From assembly GCA_030619885.1 (NCBI GenBank), contig JAUXAN010000019.1, positions 1 through 41,528 on the forward strand: DNA of 41,528 nt. Reading direction: 5' to 3'. This DNA is from a bacterium (GTDB taxonomy: Bacteria > Hydrothermota > DG-26 > JAUXAN01). The notes beneath the pieces were generated by a model. The model ran no database searches and was not told the origin of the DNA. It was given only the letters and a program-made list of their open reading frames with translations. The position numbers and the translations under genes are program-made. Below are positions 6,859 to 15,382 of the stretch, in pieces (the first letter of the stretch is position 1; each line of letters begins with the position of its first letter).

Positions 6859-7604
6859 ACAGCTACCTTTGTCATCACATCTTCTGGTATATCAAAATTT
6901 GCATAGACATGCTGAACATCATCGTTCTCCTCTAATGTCTCTACCAGTTTCAATACCTGCTCTGCCTTCTTCCCCTCGAGTCTTATCTGATTTTGCGGAA
7001 GTTTTGTAATTTCGGCATGTTCAAATTCTATACCATTTTCTTTAAGACTGTTTTTAATAGATTCGAACCTGTCTATCGGACCGACTATTTCAAATGAGAT
7101 TTCGTCTGAGTGGACATCGTCAGCTCCACAGTCCAATGAGAGAGCAAGCAGGGTATCTTCATCACATTTTTTTCTTTCAACGATGACCACAGCCTTCGTC
7201 TTAAACATCCAGGATACACAACCAGCCGTTCCCAGATTACCTCCATGTTTGGTAAAGATGTGTCTTATTTCAGCAGTGGTGCGGTTCTTATTATCTGTCA
7301 CAACCTCTATCAGAATAGCGATGCCTCCGGATCCATATCCTTCGTATTGAACCTCTTCAAATGATACACCAGGAAGTTCACCAGTTCCCCTTTTTATTGC
7401 CTTCTCAATATTCTCATTTGGCATATTTGACGATTTTGCATGGAGTATAGCGCTTTTCAGTCTCGGATTACCTTCAGGGTCGCCGCCACCCTGTCTGGCT
7501 GCGACTGTTATCTCCTTTATCAATCTTGTGAATAGACTTCCTCTCTGTGCATCTGTCTTCGTCTTCTTTCTCTTGATATGTGCCCATTTAGAATGCCCGG
7601 ACAT
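6855..7604 (-). CDS. yebC: YebC/PmpR/TACO1-family protein
   Basis: The 249-residue protein opens with MSGHSKWAHIKRKK, the signature of the YebC family, and is of full length. Members were described as DNA-binding regulators. More recent work ties the family, like mitochondrial TACO1, to ribosomes stalled on proline stretches. It is the first gene of a yebC-ruvC pair, and its ATG is preceded by a GGAGG site in the short gap after the thiolase gene. The upstream acyl-CoA genes are on the same strand, so read-through is possible. Confidence 0.95.
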   Translation of the reverse strand: MSGHSKWAHIKRKKTKTDAQRGSLFTRLIKEITVAARQGGGDPEGNPRLKSAILHAKSSNMPNENIEKAIKRGTGELPGVSFEEVQYEGYGSGGIAILIEVVTDNKNRTTAEIRHIFTKHGGNLGTAGCVSWMFKTKAVVIVERKKCDEDTLLALSLDCGADDVHSDEISFEIVGPIDRFESIKNSLKENGIEFEHAEITKLPQNQIRLEGKKAEQVLKLVETLEENDDVQHVYANFDIPEDVMTKVAV

Positions 7605-7626
7605 AACTGCCTCCTGTTTAAAATTT

Positions 7627-8874
7627 CTATGCTGCTTTCTTTAATATCATCGCAGCTACGGTCTTATCGTTTCCTCCCATACTTATCATCAGACCATAAG
7701 GACGATTGGGGTCAATTTTTACCTGGCAGTCCTCTGCCTTTCCTGTCAATTGATGGAGAAGGTCTACCGCCTGTCTCACACCTGTGCCACCCGTATAGTG
7801 CCCGAATCCTACGAGTCCACCTGTGGCATTGGTAGGGATTTCAGAATCAGGGTTCGTTTTCCCTGCTTTGACAAATTCTGCACCCTCACCGTACTCGGCA
7901 AAACCAGCAGCTTCGACTGAGAGCAGACCCGATATTGTGAAACAGTCGTGCACCTCGGCTACACCGATATCTTTGCTCGAAAGTCCTGCCCTCTCGTAAG
8001 CTAAATTTACTGCCCTCTGCGAAGTATCCAGCTTTGTCAAATCAGGAGGTGGACTGGTCAGATCACCCTCAGACTGTCCAAAAGAGACGACTTCACAGGC
8101 ATCCTTCTTTGAAACTCCGAGTTTCTTTAGACCTTCTTCAGATGCGAAGATAAGTGCGGATGCTCCATCGGATACCTTTGAACAATCATACACATTTATA
8201 TATTCACAGAATACCTTTGGATTTGGAGGGGTCATTGCGGCAGCATAAAGGTCCTCGATTGAATTGTGATATTCTTGAGCCTTTGGATTCTTTCTCGCAT
8301 TCTTTATTGCCTGAACATACCACAGTGACATAGCCTCTCGTACCTTATCCTTACCGAACTTCTCAAAACATGCCCCTGCACGGTCTGAAAATTTGGAAGG
8401 GAAGAAGTATGCGTGTCCCTGCTTTCTTTCACCGGCGTAGTGTCCTGCACCCCCAAGAATATCTGCACCATAAATTGACTTGACGGTATTCTGCACTTCG
8501 ACACCGATACTCAGCACAGTATCCGCAAGGTCTGCAAGAATTGTCTTGATTGAAAAGACCAAAGCGAGTCCACCTGAAGCACATGCTCCCTCAACCCTGG
8601 TGGCAGGCTTATACAGAAATGATTCATCGATCATCGGGAAAAAACCGGGAAGATTTCCCTGACGATTGAACCGTGCTGCCATAAAGTTTCCAATAACACC
8701 CTCATCAATATTTTTTACATCGTTGACCTGACCAATAGCACCTTTACCAGCCTCTTTTACATAATGTTCGAGCCCGGGTCTTGGCTTCTTGGGATGGAAC
8801 TCCTTCCTTCCAGAACCGAACGAAACTGTGTTATAGCCTGCTATTACAAAAACAGTTTTTCTTAATTTTTTCAT
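7627..8874 (-). CDS. Thiolase-family acyl-CoA acetyltransferase (SCP2-type)
   Basis: The 415-residue protein is a thiolase. The nucleophilic Cys98 sits in VEGACASGG, His309 in EVHDCF and His359 in GFGHYTGGTG. The HDCF motif and the SMGGND C-terminal loop in place of a second CxG cysteine mark the SCP2-thiolase branch rather than classical AtoB/FadA. It probably makes or splits 3-ketoacyl-CoA. It forms a run with 3-hydroxyacyl-CoA dehydrogenase, crotonase and butyrate kinase, which points to butyrate or branched-chain acyl-CoA metabolism. The direction is not decided by sequence. Confidence 0.88.
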   Translation of the reverse strand: MKKLRKTVFVIAGYNTVSFGSGRKEFHPKKPRPGLEHYVKEAGKGAIGQVNDVKNIDEGVIGNFMAARFNRQGNLPGFFPMIDESFLYKPATRVEGACASGGLALVFSIKTILADLADTVLSIGVEVQNTVKSIYGADILGGAGHYAGERKQGHAYFFPSKFSDRAGACFEKFGKDKVREAMSLWYVQAIKNARKNPKAQEYHNSIEDLYAAAMTPPNPKVFCEYINVYDCSKVSDGASALIFASEEGLKKLGVSKKDACEVVSFGQSEGDLTSPPPDLTKLDTSQRAVNLAYERAGLSSKDIGVAEVHDCFTISGLLSVEAAGFAEYGEGAEFVKAGKTNPDSEIPTNATGGLVGFGHYTGGTGVRQAVDLLHQLTGKAEDCQVKIDPNRPYGLMISMGGNDKTVAAMILKKAA

Positions 8875-8886
8875 TTTTTAACTCCT

Positions 8887-10218
8887 TTAAATGTAATCAT
8901 TTATCGGACCGTAGAGCCAGTAGAATCCATTGGTTAAAACGGCGTTCACATCGTCCTCTGATTTTGCGACACCGCTCGAAACCAGTTCCTTTGCTATCTC
9001 TTTGGAACGGGCAAGATAAGTTCTGGCAAGTTCTGCCCCGAGTGTGTCTGCTTTTTTTAGATTTTCAAAATAGGATGAGAGTTTATCACCTTTTTTAGGG
9101 TCTGTGAGCAATTTCTTCCACGGGTTGAACCCTTCAGGTAGGTCGCCAATTTTGGAATCGAGATTCTCTTTCCAGTTTTCCTCAATAGCGATGTACTCCC
9201 CTTTTTCAATATCATACACTGCGACAGGTCTATTCTTCTCATACTTTAAAAAACCATCCTTCTGTGAACCGTCTGGTCTCTGTCCACCGAACACTTTTTT
9301 TTCAACCAGTCGGTCTATCAACTCACTCTTCAAACTCTCATCACCAAGATGTGTACGCATAACATTCAAGATACACTGGAAGACATCCACACCCACATAG
9401 TCTATAAGTTGGAATATACCCATTGGTCGTATGAGAAAATCCTGACTCACTCTGTTCATAATATAGATTCCACCCGGGAGTGAGTGCTCGCCTTTCAACT
9501 TTTCTACCTCGCCGATCGCATGCAAACCATCCCGCATGAAGTGACCATTTCCAATGAATCCAGAGATATCGTTTGCAGGGACTAACTTTTTACGAAGTCT
9601 CTTGCCGAGTTCAGTGGAGAATTCTATCAATTCCTTATTCGCTGTGGATGGTGTTATTACTTCCACGAGTTTTTGCACAACAGGGGGGTTATAGAAATGA
9701 TACCCTATGAGCCTGCCAGAGAGTTCAACTCGCTTGTCGAGAAAACCGATGGGTATGGAAGAAGTGTTCGTGAGAAAAAAAGTATCTTTACTGCATAAAT
9801 TGTTTAACTCTGTAAGCACCTTCGCCTTGATATTCTCGTCCTCTATTATCGCCTCAAAGACCACCTTCGAGTTCTTTGCAGCACCAAGGTCGGTTCCAGG
9901 TCTAAGGAGACTGAAGGCATCATAGACAAAGGCATCGATGATTTCTCTATTCTCTACAAGGTCCGCTCTGTCTGCATAAGCAGACCTCAAGAAAACGGTA
10001 GACTTTTCTGCTACCTTCGTAATCTGAGCTTTGATATACGCTAGGAGACCGTCGAGTACTTTCTCATTCACATCGATGAGGTTCAATCTGTAGAGTTTAT
10101 CAGGATTTTTTATTTTAAGTTTTGCCATTTCGGAAGCGATAAGGACAGCAATTCCACTACCCATCTTTCCTGCAGCACCGAGCACCGAGACATTCTCAAG
10201 CCTTTCATCAAGATTCAT
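8887..10218 (-). CDS. 3-hydroxyacyl-CoA dehydrogenase family protein
   Basis: The 443-residue enzyme has a Rossmann loop at residues 14-22 (GAAGKMGSG) for NAD. The NTSSIPI strand and the GYHFYNPP block with the catalytic His are typical of the family. The C-terminal helical domain includes DISGFIGNGHF, where many relatives have N-R. It is longer than the 280-residue FadB2/Hbd type, with extra sequence at the C-terminal end. It lies 12 bases upstream of the thiolase gene on the same strand, so the two steps of acyl-CoA chemistry are made together. The chain-length preference is unknown. Confidence 0.88.
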   Translation of the reverse strand: MNLDERLENVSVLGAAGKMGSGIAVLIASEMAKLKIKNPDKLYRLNLIDVNEKVLDGLLAYIKAQITKVAEKSTVFLRSAYADRADLVENREIIDAFVYDAFSLLRPGTDLGAAKNSKVVFEAIIEDENIKAKVLTELNNLCSKDTFFLTNTSSIPIGFLDKRVELSGRLIGYHFYNPPVVQKLVEVITPSTANKELIEFSTELGKRLRKKLVPANDISGFIGNGHFMRDGLHAIGEVEKLKGEHSLPGGIYIMNRVSQDFLIRPMGIFQLIDYVGVDVFQCILNVMRTHLGDESLKSELIDRLVEKKVFGGQRPDGSQKDGFLKYEKNRPVAVYDIEKGEYIAIEENWKENLDSKIGDLPEGFNPWKKLLTDPKKGDKLSSYFENLKKADTLGAELARTYLARSKEIAKELVSSGVAKSEDDVNAVLTNGFYWLYGPINDYI

Positions 10219-10339
10219 ATGTACCTCCTTTGCAATTACTTGGTACTGTCAAAAATCCCAGATATACCCACACACCAATACAAAAAAATTCTTTCTCTAT
10301 ATTCACCTGTGGGTTCATATAATTTTTGATATTATCCAC

Positions 10340-11110
10340 TCACCATTTTGGGTTCCGTTTTTCCAAAAAAGCGGACATCCCTTCTTTTGCCTCATCCACA
10401 GAGAAACAGACCCCGAATGCTTCTGACTCGTATTGGCTTGCAGTTGTGAAGTTGGAATCTATGCCTCGATTTATTACAGTCTTTGCAAGTTTTAAAGCTA
10501 CAGGTCCCATCTGGAGCATCTTCTTTGCGAGTGCTTTTGCCTCTTTCATTAAATCATCGGCAGGAACTACCTTATTAACGAGTCCAATTCTTAACGCCTC
10601 GTCTGCCTTCACCACCTCTCCAGTAAATATCAATTCCTTCGCCTTACCGATACCGATGAGTCTCGACATCCTCTGGGTGCCTGCCCATCCTGGGATGAGC
10701 CCGAGTTTCAATTCGGGTTGTCCAAAACTTGCGTATTCAGATGCGAGCCTTATATCACATGCCATGGAGATCTCACATCCACCGCCAAGTGCAAAACCAT
10801 TCACTGCTGCAATCACTGGTTTTTCCATATTCTCTATATAAGCGAGTACCCTCTGACCCATCTGTCCGAATGCCCTCGCCTGTAAAGAATCCATTTTTGA
10901 CATCTCATTAATATCTGCACCTGCTACAAATGCCTTTCCTTCACCTGTAAGGATAACGACCTTAACTTCATCATCCTCATTCAACTCATGAATCGCTTTT
11001 TCGAGTTCGAGCGTGGTCTCTGTATTCATCGCATTCAATGCATCGGGTCTGTTGAATTTGACAACAGCAATTCTCTCTTCCTTCTCTATCAAAAGATTTT
11101 TATACTCCAT
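10340..11110 (-). CDS. Enoyl-CoA hydratase (crotonase family)
   Basis: The 256-residue protein has the two catalytic glutamates Glu113 (ALGGGCEISMACD) and Glu133 (FGQPELKLG), and the oxyanion-hole segment FVAGADINEM (residues 61-70). This makes it an active hydratase that adds water to 2-enoyl-CoA. The length is standard. It sits 15 bases after butyrate kinase and about 120 bases before the dehydrogenase, all on the minus strand. No acyl-CoA dehydrogenase is present in the window to supply or use the enoyl-CoA. Confidence 0.93.
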   Translation of the reverse strand: MEYKNLLIEKEERIAVVKFNRPDALNAMNTETTLELEKAIHELNEDDEVKVVILTGEGKAFVAGADINEMSKMDSLQARAFGQMGQRVLAYIENMEKPVIAAVNGFALGGGCEISMACDIRLASEYASFGQPELKLGLIPGWAGTQRMSRLIGIGKAKELIFTGEVVKADEALRIGLVNKVVPADDLMKEAKALAKKMLQMGPVALKLAKTVINRGIDSNFTTASQYESEAFGVCFSVDEAKEGMSAFLEKRNPKW

Positions 11111-11125
11111 GAATACCCCCTTAAA

Positions 11126-12196
11126 TTAATATTCCTTTGCTTCTTCTTCTCCTTTAAGCACCCTCAATGCACCCTGTGCCAATGCTCTCAGTTCATCCTC
11201 TCCAGGGTAGAGTAGAACCCTTGCTATTTTCTCTACCCTCTTTCGAATCCAGTTGACCAACATTTTAGAAAAAACGAGTCCCCCTGTCAAGACGATTGTA
11301 TCGAGTTTACACTCAAGCACCGTCGCCATAGCACCTATCTCTTTTGAGATATCATAAGCCATTGCCTCATAAACCTCTTTTGCTTGTTTGTCTCCTTCTT
11401 TGATCTTCCGTTCAACCTCTGCTGCGCTGTTTAGACCTAAATATGCAACAAGTCCACCCTTACCCATAACCTTCTCTTTTATCTCTTCTTTTGTATATTT
11501 TTTGGAAAAGCACAATTCAATGAAATCCATCACAGGGAGTGTACCTGTCCTTTCGGGAGTAAATGGTCCACCAGATGTTGCGTTGTTGGCATCTATTATT
11601 CTTCCTCCTCTAACAGGAACTACGGAGATGCCGCCGCCGAGGTGTGCAACTACGAACCTGCTCTCTGAATACTTAATCTTGAGGTCGTGTGCAGCCTTTC
11701 TGGCGATGGCATGGATATTCAAGGCGTGCACCAGACTCTTTCTCGGTATTTCGGGCATACCCGAATATCTTGCCAATGACTCGAATTCATCCACACAGGG
11801 GGGATCGACGATAAAAGATGGTGCCCCAATCTCCCATCCTATCCCGTAGGCAAGGATTGCACCTAAATTCGATGCATGTTCTCCTTGAATCGATTTCCTT
11901 CCATCTTCTATCATCGTTTCAGAAACTCGATAAGTTCCACCTTGAATGGGTTTAAAGAGTCCACCCCTCGCAACCACTGCAGAAAGGGATTGCAAGAGAA
12001 CCCCTTTCTCTGAAAGAAACTGGAGGATTATATTTTTTCTGAAATTATATTGATCCCAGATATGTTTGTAGTCTGCGAGTTCTATCTTGGTATGACGCAG
12101 GGTCTGTTGAAATAATAATTTCTCATTCTCGAAGAGTGCAACCTTTGTTGAAGTTGAGCCAGGGTTTATCACGAGAATTAAAAAATTTTTTCTCAT
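11126..12196 (-). CDS. buk: Butyrate kinase
   Basis: The 356-residue protein belongs to the acetate/butyrate kinase (ASKHA) family. It has an N-terminal INPGSTSTKVALF phosphate loop (residues 9-21), a GGGISV motif, and a C-terminal GGLVFSK adenosine block. It interconverts butyryl- or isobutyryl-phosphate plus ADP with the acid plus ATP. It starts immediately after the stop of the amino-acid-dehydrogenase homologue, with no gap. In Bacillus the bkd operon also puts bcd next to buk, so a role in branched-chain acid energy metabolism is plausible. The matching phosphotransbutyrylase is not in the window. Confidence 0.93.
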   Translation of the reverse strand: MRKNFLILVINPGSTSTKVALFENEKLLFQQTLRHTKIELADYKHIWDQYNFRKNIILQFLSEKGVLLQSLSAVVARGGLFKPIQGGTYRVSETMIEDGRKSIQGEHASNLGAILAYGIGWEIGAPSFIVDPPCVDEFESLARYSGMPEIPRKSLVHALNIHAIARKAAHDLKIKYSESRFVVAHLGGGISVVPVRGGRIIDANNATSGGPFTPERTGTLPVMDFIELCFSKKYTKEEIKEKVMGKGGLVAYLGLNSAAEVERKIKEGDKQAKEVYEAMAYDISKEIGAMATVLECKLDTIVLTGGLVFSKMLVNWIRKRVEKIARVLLYPGEDELRALAQGALRVLKGEEEAKEY

Positions 12197-13270
12197 TTAA
12201 AATATCCTCCGCACACCACCGACTGCCTTTATTCTCTCATTTGCAATCTTTTGAGCCGCATAGAGGGGGGGGATATTTTCTCTCTTTGACCGTGCTATGA
12301 CCCCTGCCATTATATCGAATATCTTCTGTGCCTTTTCGAATCTTTTTTTGAGTGGGAGGTCACTGTACGATTTAGAAGAAACGATAAGTTCTGCCCCACC
12401 GATTACGAAAGCAGGGGCGAATAAAATTTCTCTCCTGTCGAGCAGTTCGGTATATTCATCTTTATAGAGTAGGTTACTCGCCGCACCTGCTATTATCTTG
12501 CATTTCAATTTTGGGATAGTATTCTTATCAAGAATTCCACCGAGTGCATTTGGAGAGAAGATGTCGCATTTGACTTCAAATGCCTCTTTCGGACGCACTA
12601 CCTCCACATTTTGATGTCTGTCCTGTATCTTCTTTATCGTATCATAATTTATATCGGTTATTACCACAGATGCTCCATCTTCGATGAGGTAGTCGCAGAG
12701 ATATGAGCCGACCTCACCCACCCCTTGAATGAACACCTTGAGCCTCTCAAATGAAGATGCGCCGAAGACTTCTTTAACGCATGCCCTCATTCCCCAGAAG
12801 ACACCGTATGCGGTCACCTGCCCACTATTTAGCGACTCGCCCAGTTCACGGGGAGAGGAGAGGACATAATCTGTCTCCCGCTTCACATAGATGAGGTCTT
12901 CATCATCCGTTCCCAAATCAGGATAGGTGATGAAATGCCCATTGAGCGAATTGACGAACCTACCAAATGCGCGGAAGTAAGATTCGCTCTTGTCTCGTTT
13001 GGGGTCACCCCAGATAATTGCCTTCCCACCGCCGTAATCACTCTCTGTAATCGCTGACTGATGGGTCATACTCACTGAAAGACGAAGTGCAGCCTCCAGA
13101 GCTTCCTCCTCTGTTTTATATCTCCACATCCGCATACCGCCGATTGCCGGTCCCAATGCTGTTGAATGAATAGCAATGATTGCCCGCAGATTTGTCTCTG
13201 CATCATAGCAGAAGACAACCTCTTCATGCTTCATCTCCTTGGAGTAATCAAAAACGCCTGTTTTTTTCAT
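12197..13270 (-). CDS. Glu/Leu/Phe/Val dehydrogenase homologue with altered substrate site
   Basis: The 357-residue protein aligns end to end with leucine dehydrogenase: IHSTALGPAIGG, a GGGK motif with Lys83, a Rossmann loop QGVGEVGSY and NALGG. Two residues that hold the amino-acid substrate in the family look changed. The first lysine (MTxK) is Gln71 in MTHQ, and the N-A-G-G segment reads I-G-G-A-E. It may therefore act on another substrate or have lost dehydrogenase activity. The start at 13270 is chosen because GGGAGGT lies 6 bases upstream; an ATG at 13282 falls on that ribosome site. It is directly followed by buk. Confidence 0.8.
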   Translation of the reverse strand: MKKTGVFDYSKEMKHEEVVFCYDAETNLRAIIAIHSTALGPAIGGMRMWRYKTEEEALEAALRLSVSMTHQSAITESDYGGGKAIIWGDPKRDKSESYFRAFGRFVNSLNGHFITYPDLGTDDEDLIYVKRETDYVLSSPRELGESLNSGQVTAYGVFWGMRACVKEVFGASSFERLKVFIQGVGEVGSYLCDYLIEDGASVVITDINYDTIKKIQDRHQNVEVVRPKEAFEVKCDIFSPNALGGILDKNTIPKLKCKIIAGAASNLLYKDEYTELLDRREILFAPAFVIGGAELIVSSKSYSDLPLKKRFEKAQKIFDIMAGVIARSKRENIPPLYAAQKIANERIKAVGGVRRIF

Positions 13271-13279
13271 AACACCTCC

Positions 13280-13325
13280 CATATCCCTACGTATCCGTTG
13301 GACGGATCTGTCATACGACTCTGTG
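13280..13325. repeat. CCATACGG-type repeat fragment overlapping a gene end
   Basis: CCTACGTATCCGTTGGACGG and TGTCATACGACTCTG resemble the arms of the dispersed palindrome (compare TGTCATACGATCCGTCCATTG at 21731). It lies between the flavoprotein and the dehydrogenase genes and encodes the last residues of the flavoprotein. Confidence 0.5.
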
Positions 13326-14144
13326 AGCGTCCAGTTCGGTTTTTCTCTTATGAATCTCTCTCAATTTTTTCCTAAAGATAACCTCTGTTTTTAAAATCCA
13401 GTTTTCAAAATGGTCTTTAACTTTTTCTTTTGTCCACCGATGGTTATTCAGATTATCTTCTGAGAAATAAAATCCATCTTCTCTCTCTTCCGCTTCTATG
13501 AGGCAGATAGGACACCGATACCTTTTACCCTCGATTCTCTCGAAGAGTGTTGAAAAACAGACAGGGCAGTGTTTTGAAATCTGGGATTGAAAAGATTTGT
13601 TCTGGAATTTCAAGATATTTCTGAGAGAGGATTTTAACCTCGAAATAGTTTTGTTATTCAGCAGCGACTCTCCTGGGCCGGCACCATAAGCGATAAAACT
13701 GTCTACAATTCTGAATCCCATAGACAAAAGGAAGATATTCATCATAGGCAATTGGAACTGTCCCCAGTTGGGAAGTCCTCCAGTCCCAATACTCACTGCA
13801 GGACGGCTGTAGATTTCTTCAAAATACTCTCTCATCAAAAGATACCTATCCACAACCATCTTTAACAAACCCGGAGGGGAGAGCACATAAGTTGGGGCGG
13901 TTAAAAAGAGCCCGTCTGCAGATTTCACTTTTGCAAAAAAGCGATACACATCATCTTCGAGAGGACATTTTACGCCTTTAAATACGCATTTCATGCATCC
14001 GGTGCACTCTGAAATTGAAAAATCTTTCAGGTAAACAACTTCCCCTGATGCACCATTTTTCAATGCCTCTTGCAATGCCAGTTTTGCTAACAACTCTGAA
14101 TTTCCTTTCCTACGAAAGGATGCGACCACTGCTACGAGATGCAC
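13311..14144 (-). CDS. Flavodoxin-fold iron-sulfur flavoprotein-like reductase with C-terminal zinc ribbon
   Basis: The 277-residue protein has an NADPH-dependent FMN reductase fold: VVASFRRKGNSELLA for the phosphate of FMN, LTAPTYVLSPP, and a GTGG loop at 120-123. Cys47, Cys50, Cys53 and Cys60 form a C-x2-C-x2-C-x6-C cluster like that of archaeal iron-sulfur flavoproteins. A second block, Cys193/Cys196 and Cys211/Cys214, looks like a zinc ribbon fused after the flavin domain. It is the first minus-strand gene of the run that continues with the dehydrogenase homologue and buk, with a repeat-filled gap of about 40 bases. Its electron partner is unknown. Confidence 0.78.
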   Translation of the reverse strand: MHLVAVVASFRRKGNSELLAKLALQEALKNGASGEVVYLKDFSISECTGCMKCVFKGVKCPLEDDVYRFFAKVKSADGLFLTAPTYVLSPPGLLKMVVDRYLLMREYFEEIYSRPAVSIGTGGLPNWGQFQLPMMNIFLLSMGFRIVDSFIAYGAGPGESLLNNKTISRLKSSLRNILKFQNKSFQSQISKHCPVCFSTLFERIEGKRYRCPICLIEAEEREDGFYFSEDNLNNHRWTKEKVKDHFENWILKTEVIFRKKLREIHKRKTELDAHRVV

Positions 14145-14223
14145 AATACTAATTTACTGAATCTAACAAATTTGTCAAGATAAATCGATATGCCTAAAGC
14201 GTATCAGATTTTTTCCGGAGGGT

Positions 14224-14321
14224 CACATACAGGTCTGCGGCCTGCCATTCCGCCCCTACGGGCCGTATGGCAGGATGCTGTATAACGGCCCTTCCCTACG
14301 GATCCGTATGGATAGGAAGGG
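14224..14321. repeat. Double CCATACGG-type palindrome
   Basis: Two hairpins stand side by side. CCTGCCAT (14241-14248) pairs with ATGGCAGG (14267-14274) around a CCGCCCCTACGGGCCG core. CCCTTCC (14289-14295) pairs with GGAAGGG (14315-14321) around the perfect palindrome TACGGATCCGTA (14297-14308). The first hairpin recurs at 21485-21518. It lies just upstream of the first PilZ promoter. Confidence 0.75.
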
Positions 14322-14351
14322 TATAGGAGAAAAAAAATATTCAAATTTTTC

Positions 14352-14380
14352 TTGACAAAGAGTTTAAAATATGTTAATAA
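14352..14380 (+). promoter_or_regulatory. Promoter of the first PilZ gene
   Basis: TTGACA (14352-14357) and TAATAA (14375-14380) are spaced by 17 bp. The box and about 80 downstream bases are nearly identical to those before the other two PilZ genes, which supports their importance. Confidence 0.65.
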
Positions 14381-14470
14381 ACTTTCTTGGTTGCATAAGT
14401 ATATATTGGAAGAGTTAAATTCTGTGTTAATCTGTAGTTGCATTTTTTCTTGATAAGGAGGTAATTTATT

Positions 14471-14827
14471 ATGAAACATGAGATAAGAAGGTATAAACGT
14501 TTAAGTACCCGTGGTGTCAATATTAAATTCAAGCTTGAAGATGAGAAGAGGGAATTTGATGCCAAATTGATGAACATAAGCGGCGGTGGCACCTGTTTCG
14601 AACTGGATTTAGAAGCAGAAGAGAAGATTTCGTTCTCTGTATTTAAACCCATTCTCTTCAATTTGAGATTTGGAGAGAAGGTCATCAAATGCAAAGGTCA
14701 GGTGATGAGGGTGTATACAAAGGTGGTGGATAATCGCACTCTCTATGAAATAGGGCTCGAATTCAAAGATATGGCGAGAGAGGATATTAAATTTATTTCT
14801 GATTATATTCACAAGGGCATGAAGTAA
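14471..14827 (+). CDS. PilZ-domain protein, copy 1
   Basis: The 118-residue protein is a single PilZ domain with both c-di-GMP-binding motifs: R6-x3-R10 (RRYKR) and N35-x-S-x-x-G40 (NISGGG). It should therefore bind c-di-GMP and change shape to act on a partner. It has a GGAGG ribosome site and a long, conserved leader of about 90 bases. Two paralogues lie at 18255 and 21860 with nearly the same leader. There is no partner gene directly downstream, where an unrelated ribosomal protein gene follows. Confidence 0.9.
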   Translation: MKHEIRRYKRLSTRGVNIKFKLEDEKREFDAKLMNISGGGTCFELDLEAEEKISFSVFKPILFNLRFGEKVIKCKGQVMRVYTKVVDNRTLYEIGLEFKDMAREDIKFISDYIHKGMK

Positions 14828-14957
14828 AATTTTTTTCATTTCGTCTGAAAATGTCAACTTTGCCAAGATCCGACCCCAAATGTCTTTCTCTATGACAGTA
14901 TGGGGGAATGGATGGAAGGAGTTAAAATCTGTGGTTTCCAGGTGGGTTCTTTTTTTC

Positions 14958-14986
14958 TTGACAAGGAGATTATTTTTCAGTAAATT
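14958..14986 (+). promoter_or_regulatory. Promoter of rpmA
   Basis: TTGACA (14958-14963) and TAAATT (14981-14986) are 17 bp apart, followed by an AAGGAGGT ribosome site before the ATG at 15013. It is preceded by a 'CTGTGGTTTC' phrase. Confidence 0.6.
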
Positions 14987-15012
14987 TTAAAAAATAAAGT
15001 AAGGAGGTATAG

Positions 15013-15267
15013 ATGGCACATAAAAAAGGTGTTGGTTCTTCGAGAAATGGAAGAGATAGTAATGCCAGTTTTTTGGGTGTCAAGAAATATGGCGGCGAGT
15101 TTGTGAAGGCAGGCAGTATCATAGTGAGGCAGAGAGGGACGAGAATCTGGCCCGGCTTCAATGTTGGAAAAGGCTCTGACGATACTCTCTTTTCCCTGAT
15201 TGATGGGGTGGTGAAGTTTGAAAACAGAAGCAGAACTCGAAAAAGGGTCAGTGTTTATCCAGCATAG
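15013..15267 (+). CDS. rpmA: 50S ribosomal protein bL27
   Basis: The 84-residue protein shows the bL27 sequence throughout: [16 protein letters not shown] at the N-terminus, then [10 protein letters not shown] and the C-terminal V-K-F-E block. Its N-terminus reaches into the peptidyl-transferase centre of the ribosome. The start needs no cleavage of an extra N-terminal extension of the kind seen in Firmicutes. The usual neighbours rplU (bL21) and obgE are missing here, so the gene stands alone with its own promoter and a strong ribosome site. Confidence 0.96.
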   Translation: MAHKKGVGSSRNGRDSNASFLGVKKYGGEFVKAGSIIVRQRGTRIWPGFNVGKGSDDTLFSLIDGVVKFENRSRTRKRVSVYPA

Positions 15268-15330
15268 TCGAATACTTACCATTTAACCGTTTTCACATTT
15301 CTACAAGAACTGCACAAATAATATTTGAGC

Positions 15331-15347
15331 AGTTTATGCCTGTCCCC
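15331..15347. repeat. Solo copy of a transposase-element end
   Basis: AGTTTATGCCTGTCCCC matches the right end of the Y1 transposase element (AGTTTGTGCCTGTCCCC, 18061-18077) at 16 of 17 positions. No transposase gene is attached, so it is a remnant or a minimal target/REP-like unit. Confidence 0.6.
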
Positions 15348-15382
15348 ATAATTTTCTCTAACCTTTCAAAAAGGAGGAAGCT

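Noticed and set aside
10326-10841. Long plus-strand open frame of 171 codons
   Set aside because: It is the antisense shadow of the crotonase gene, whose catalytic motifs are certain.
11388-11849. Plus-strand open frame of 153 codons
   Set aside because: It is antisense to butyrate kinase and shows no protein-like features.
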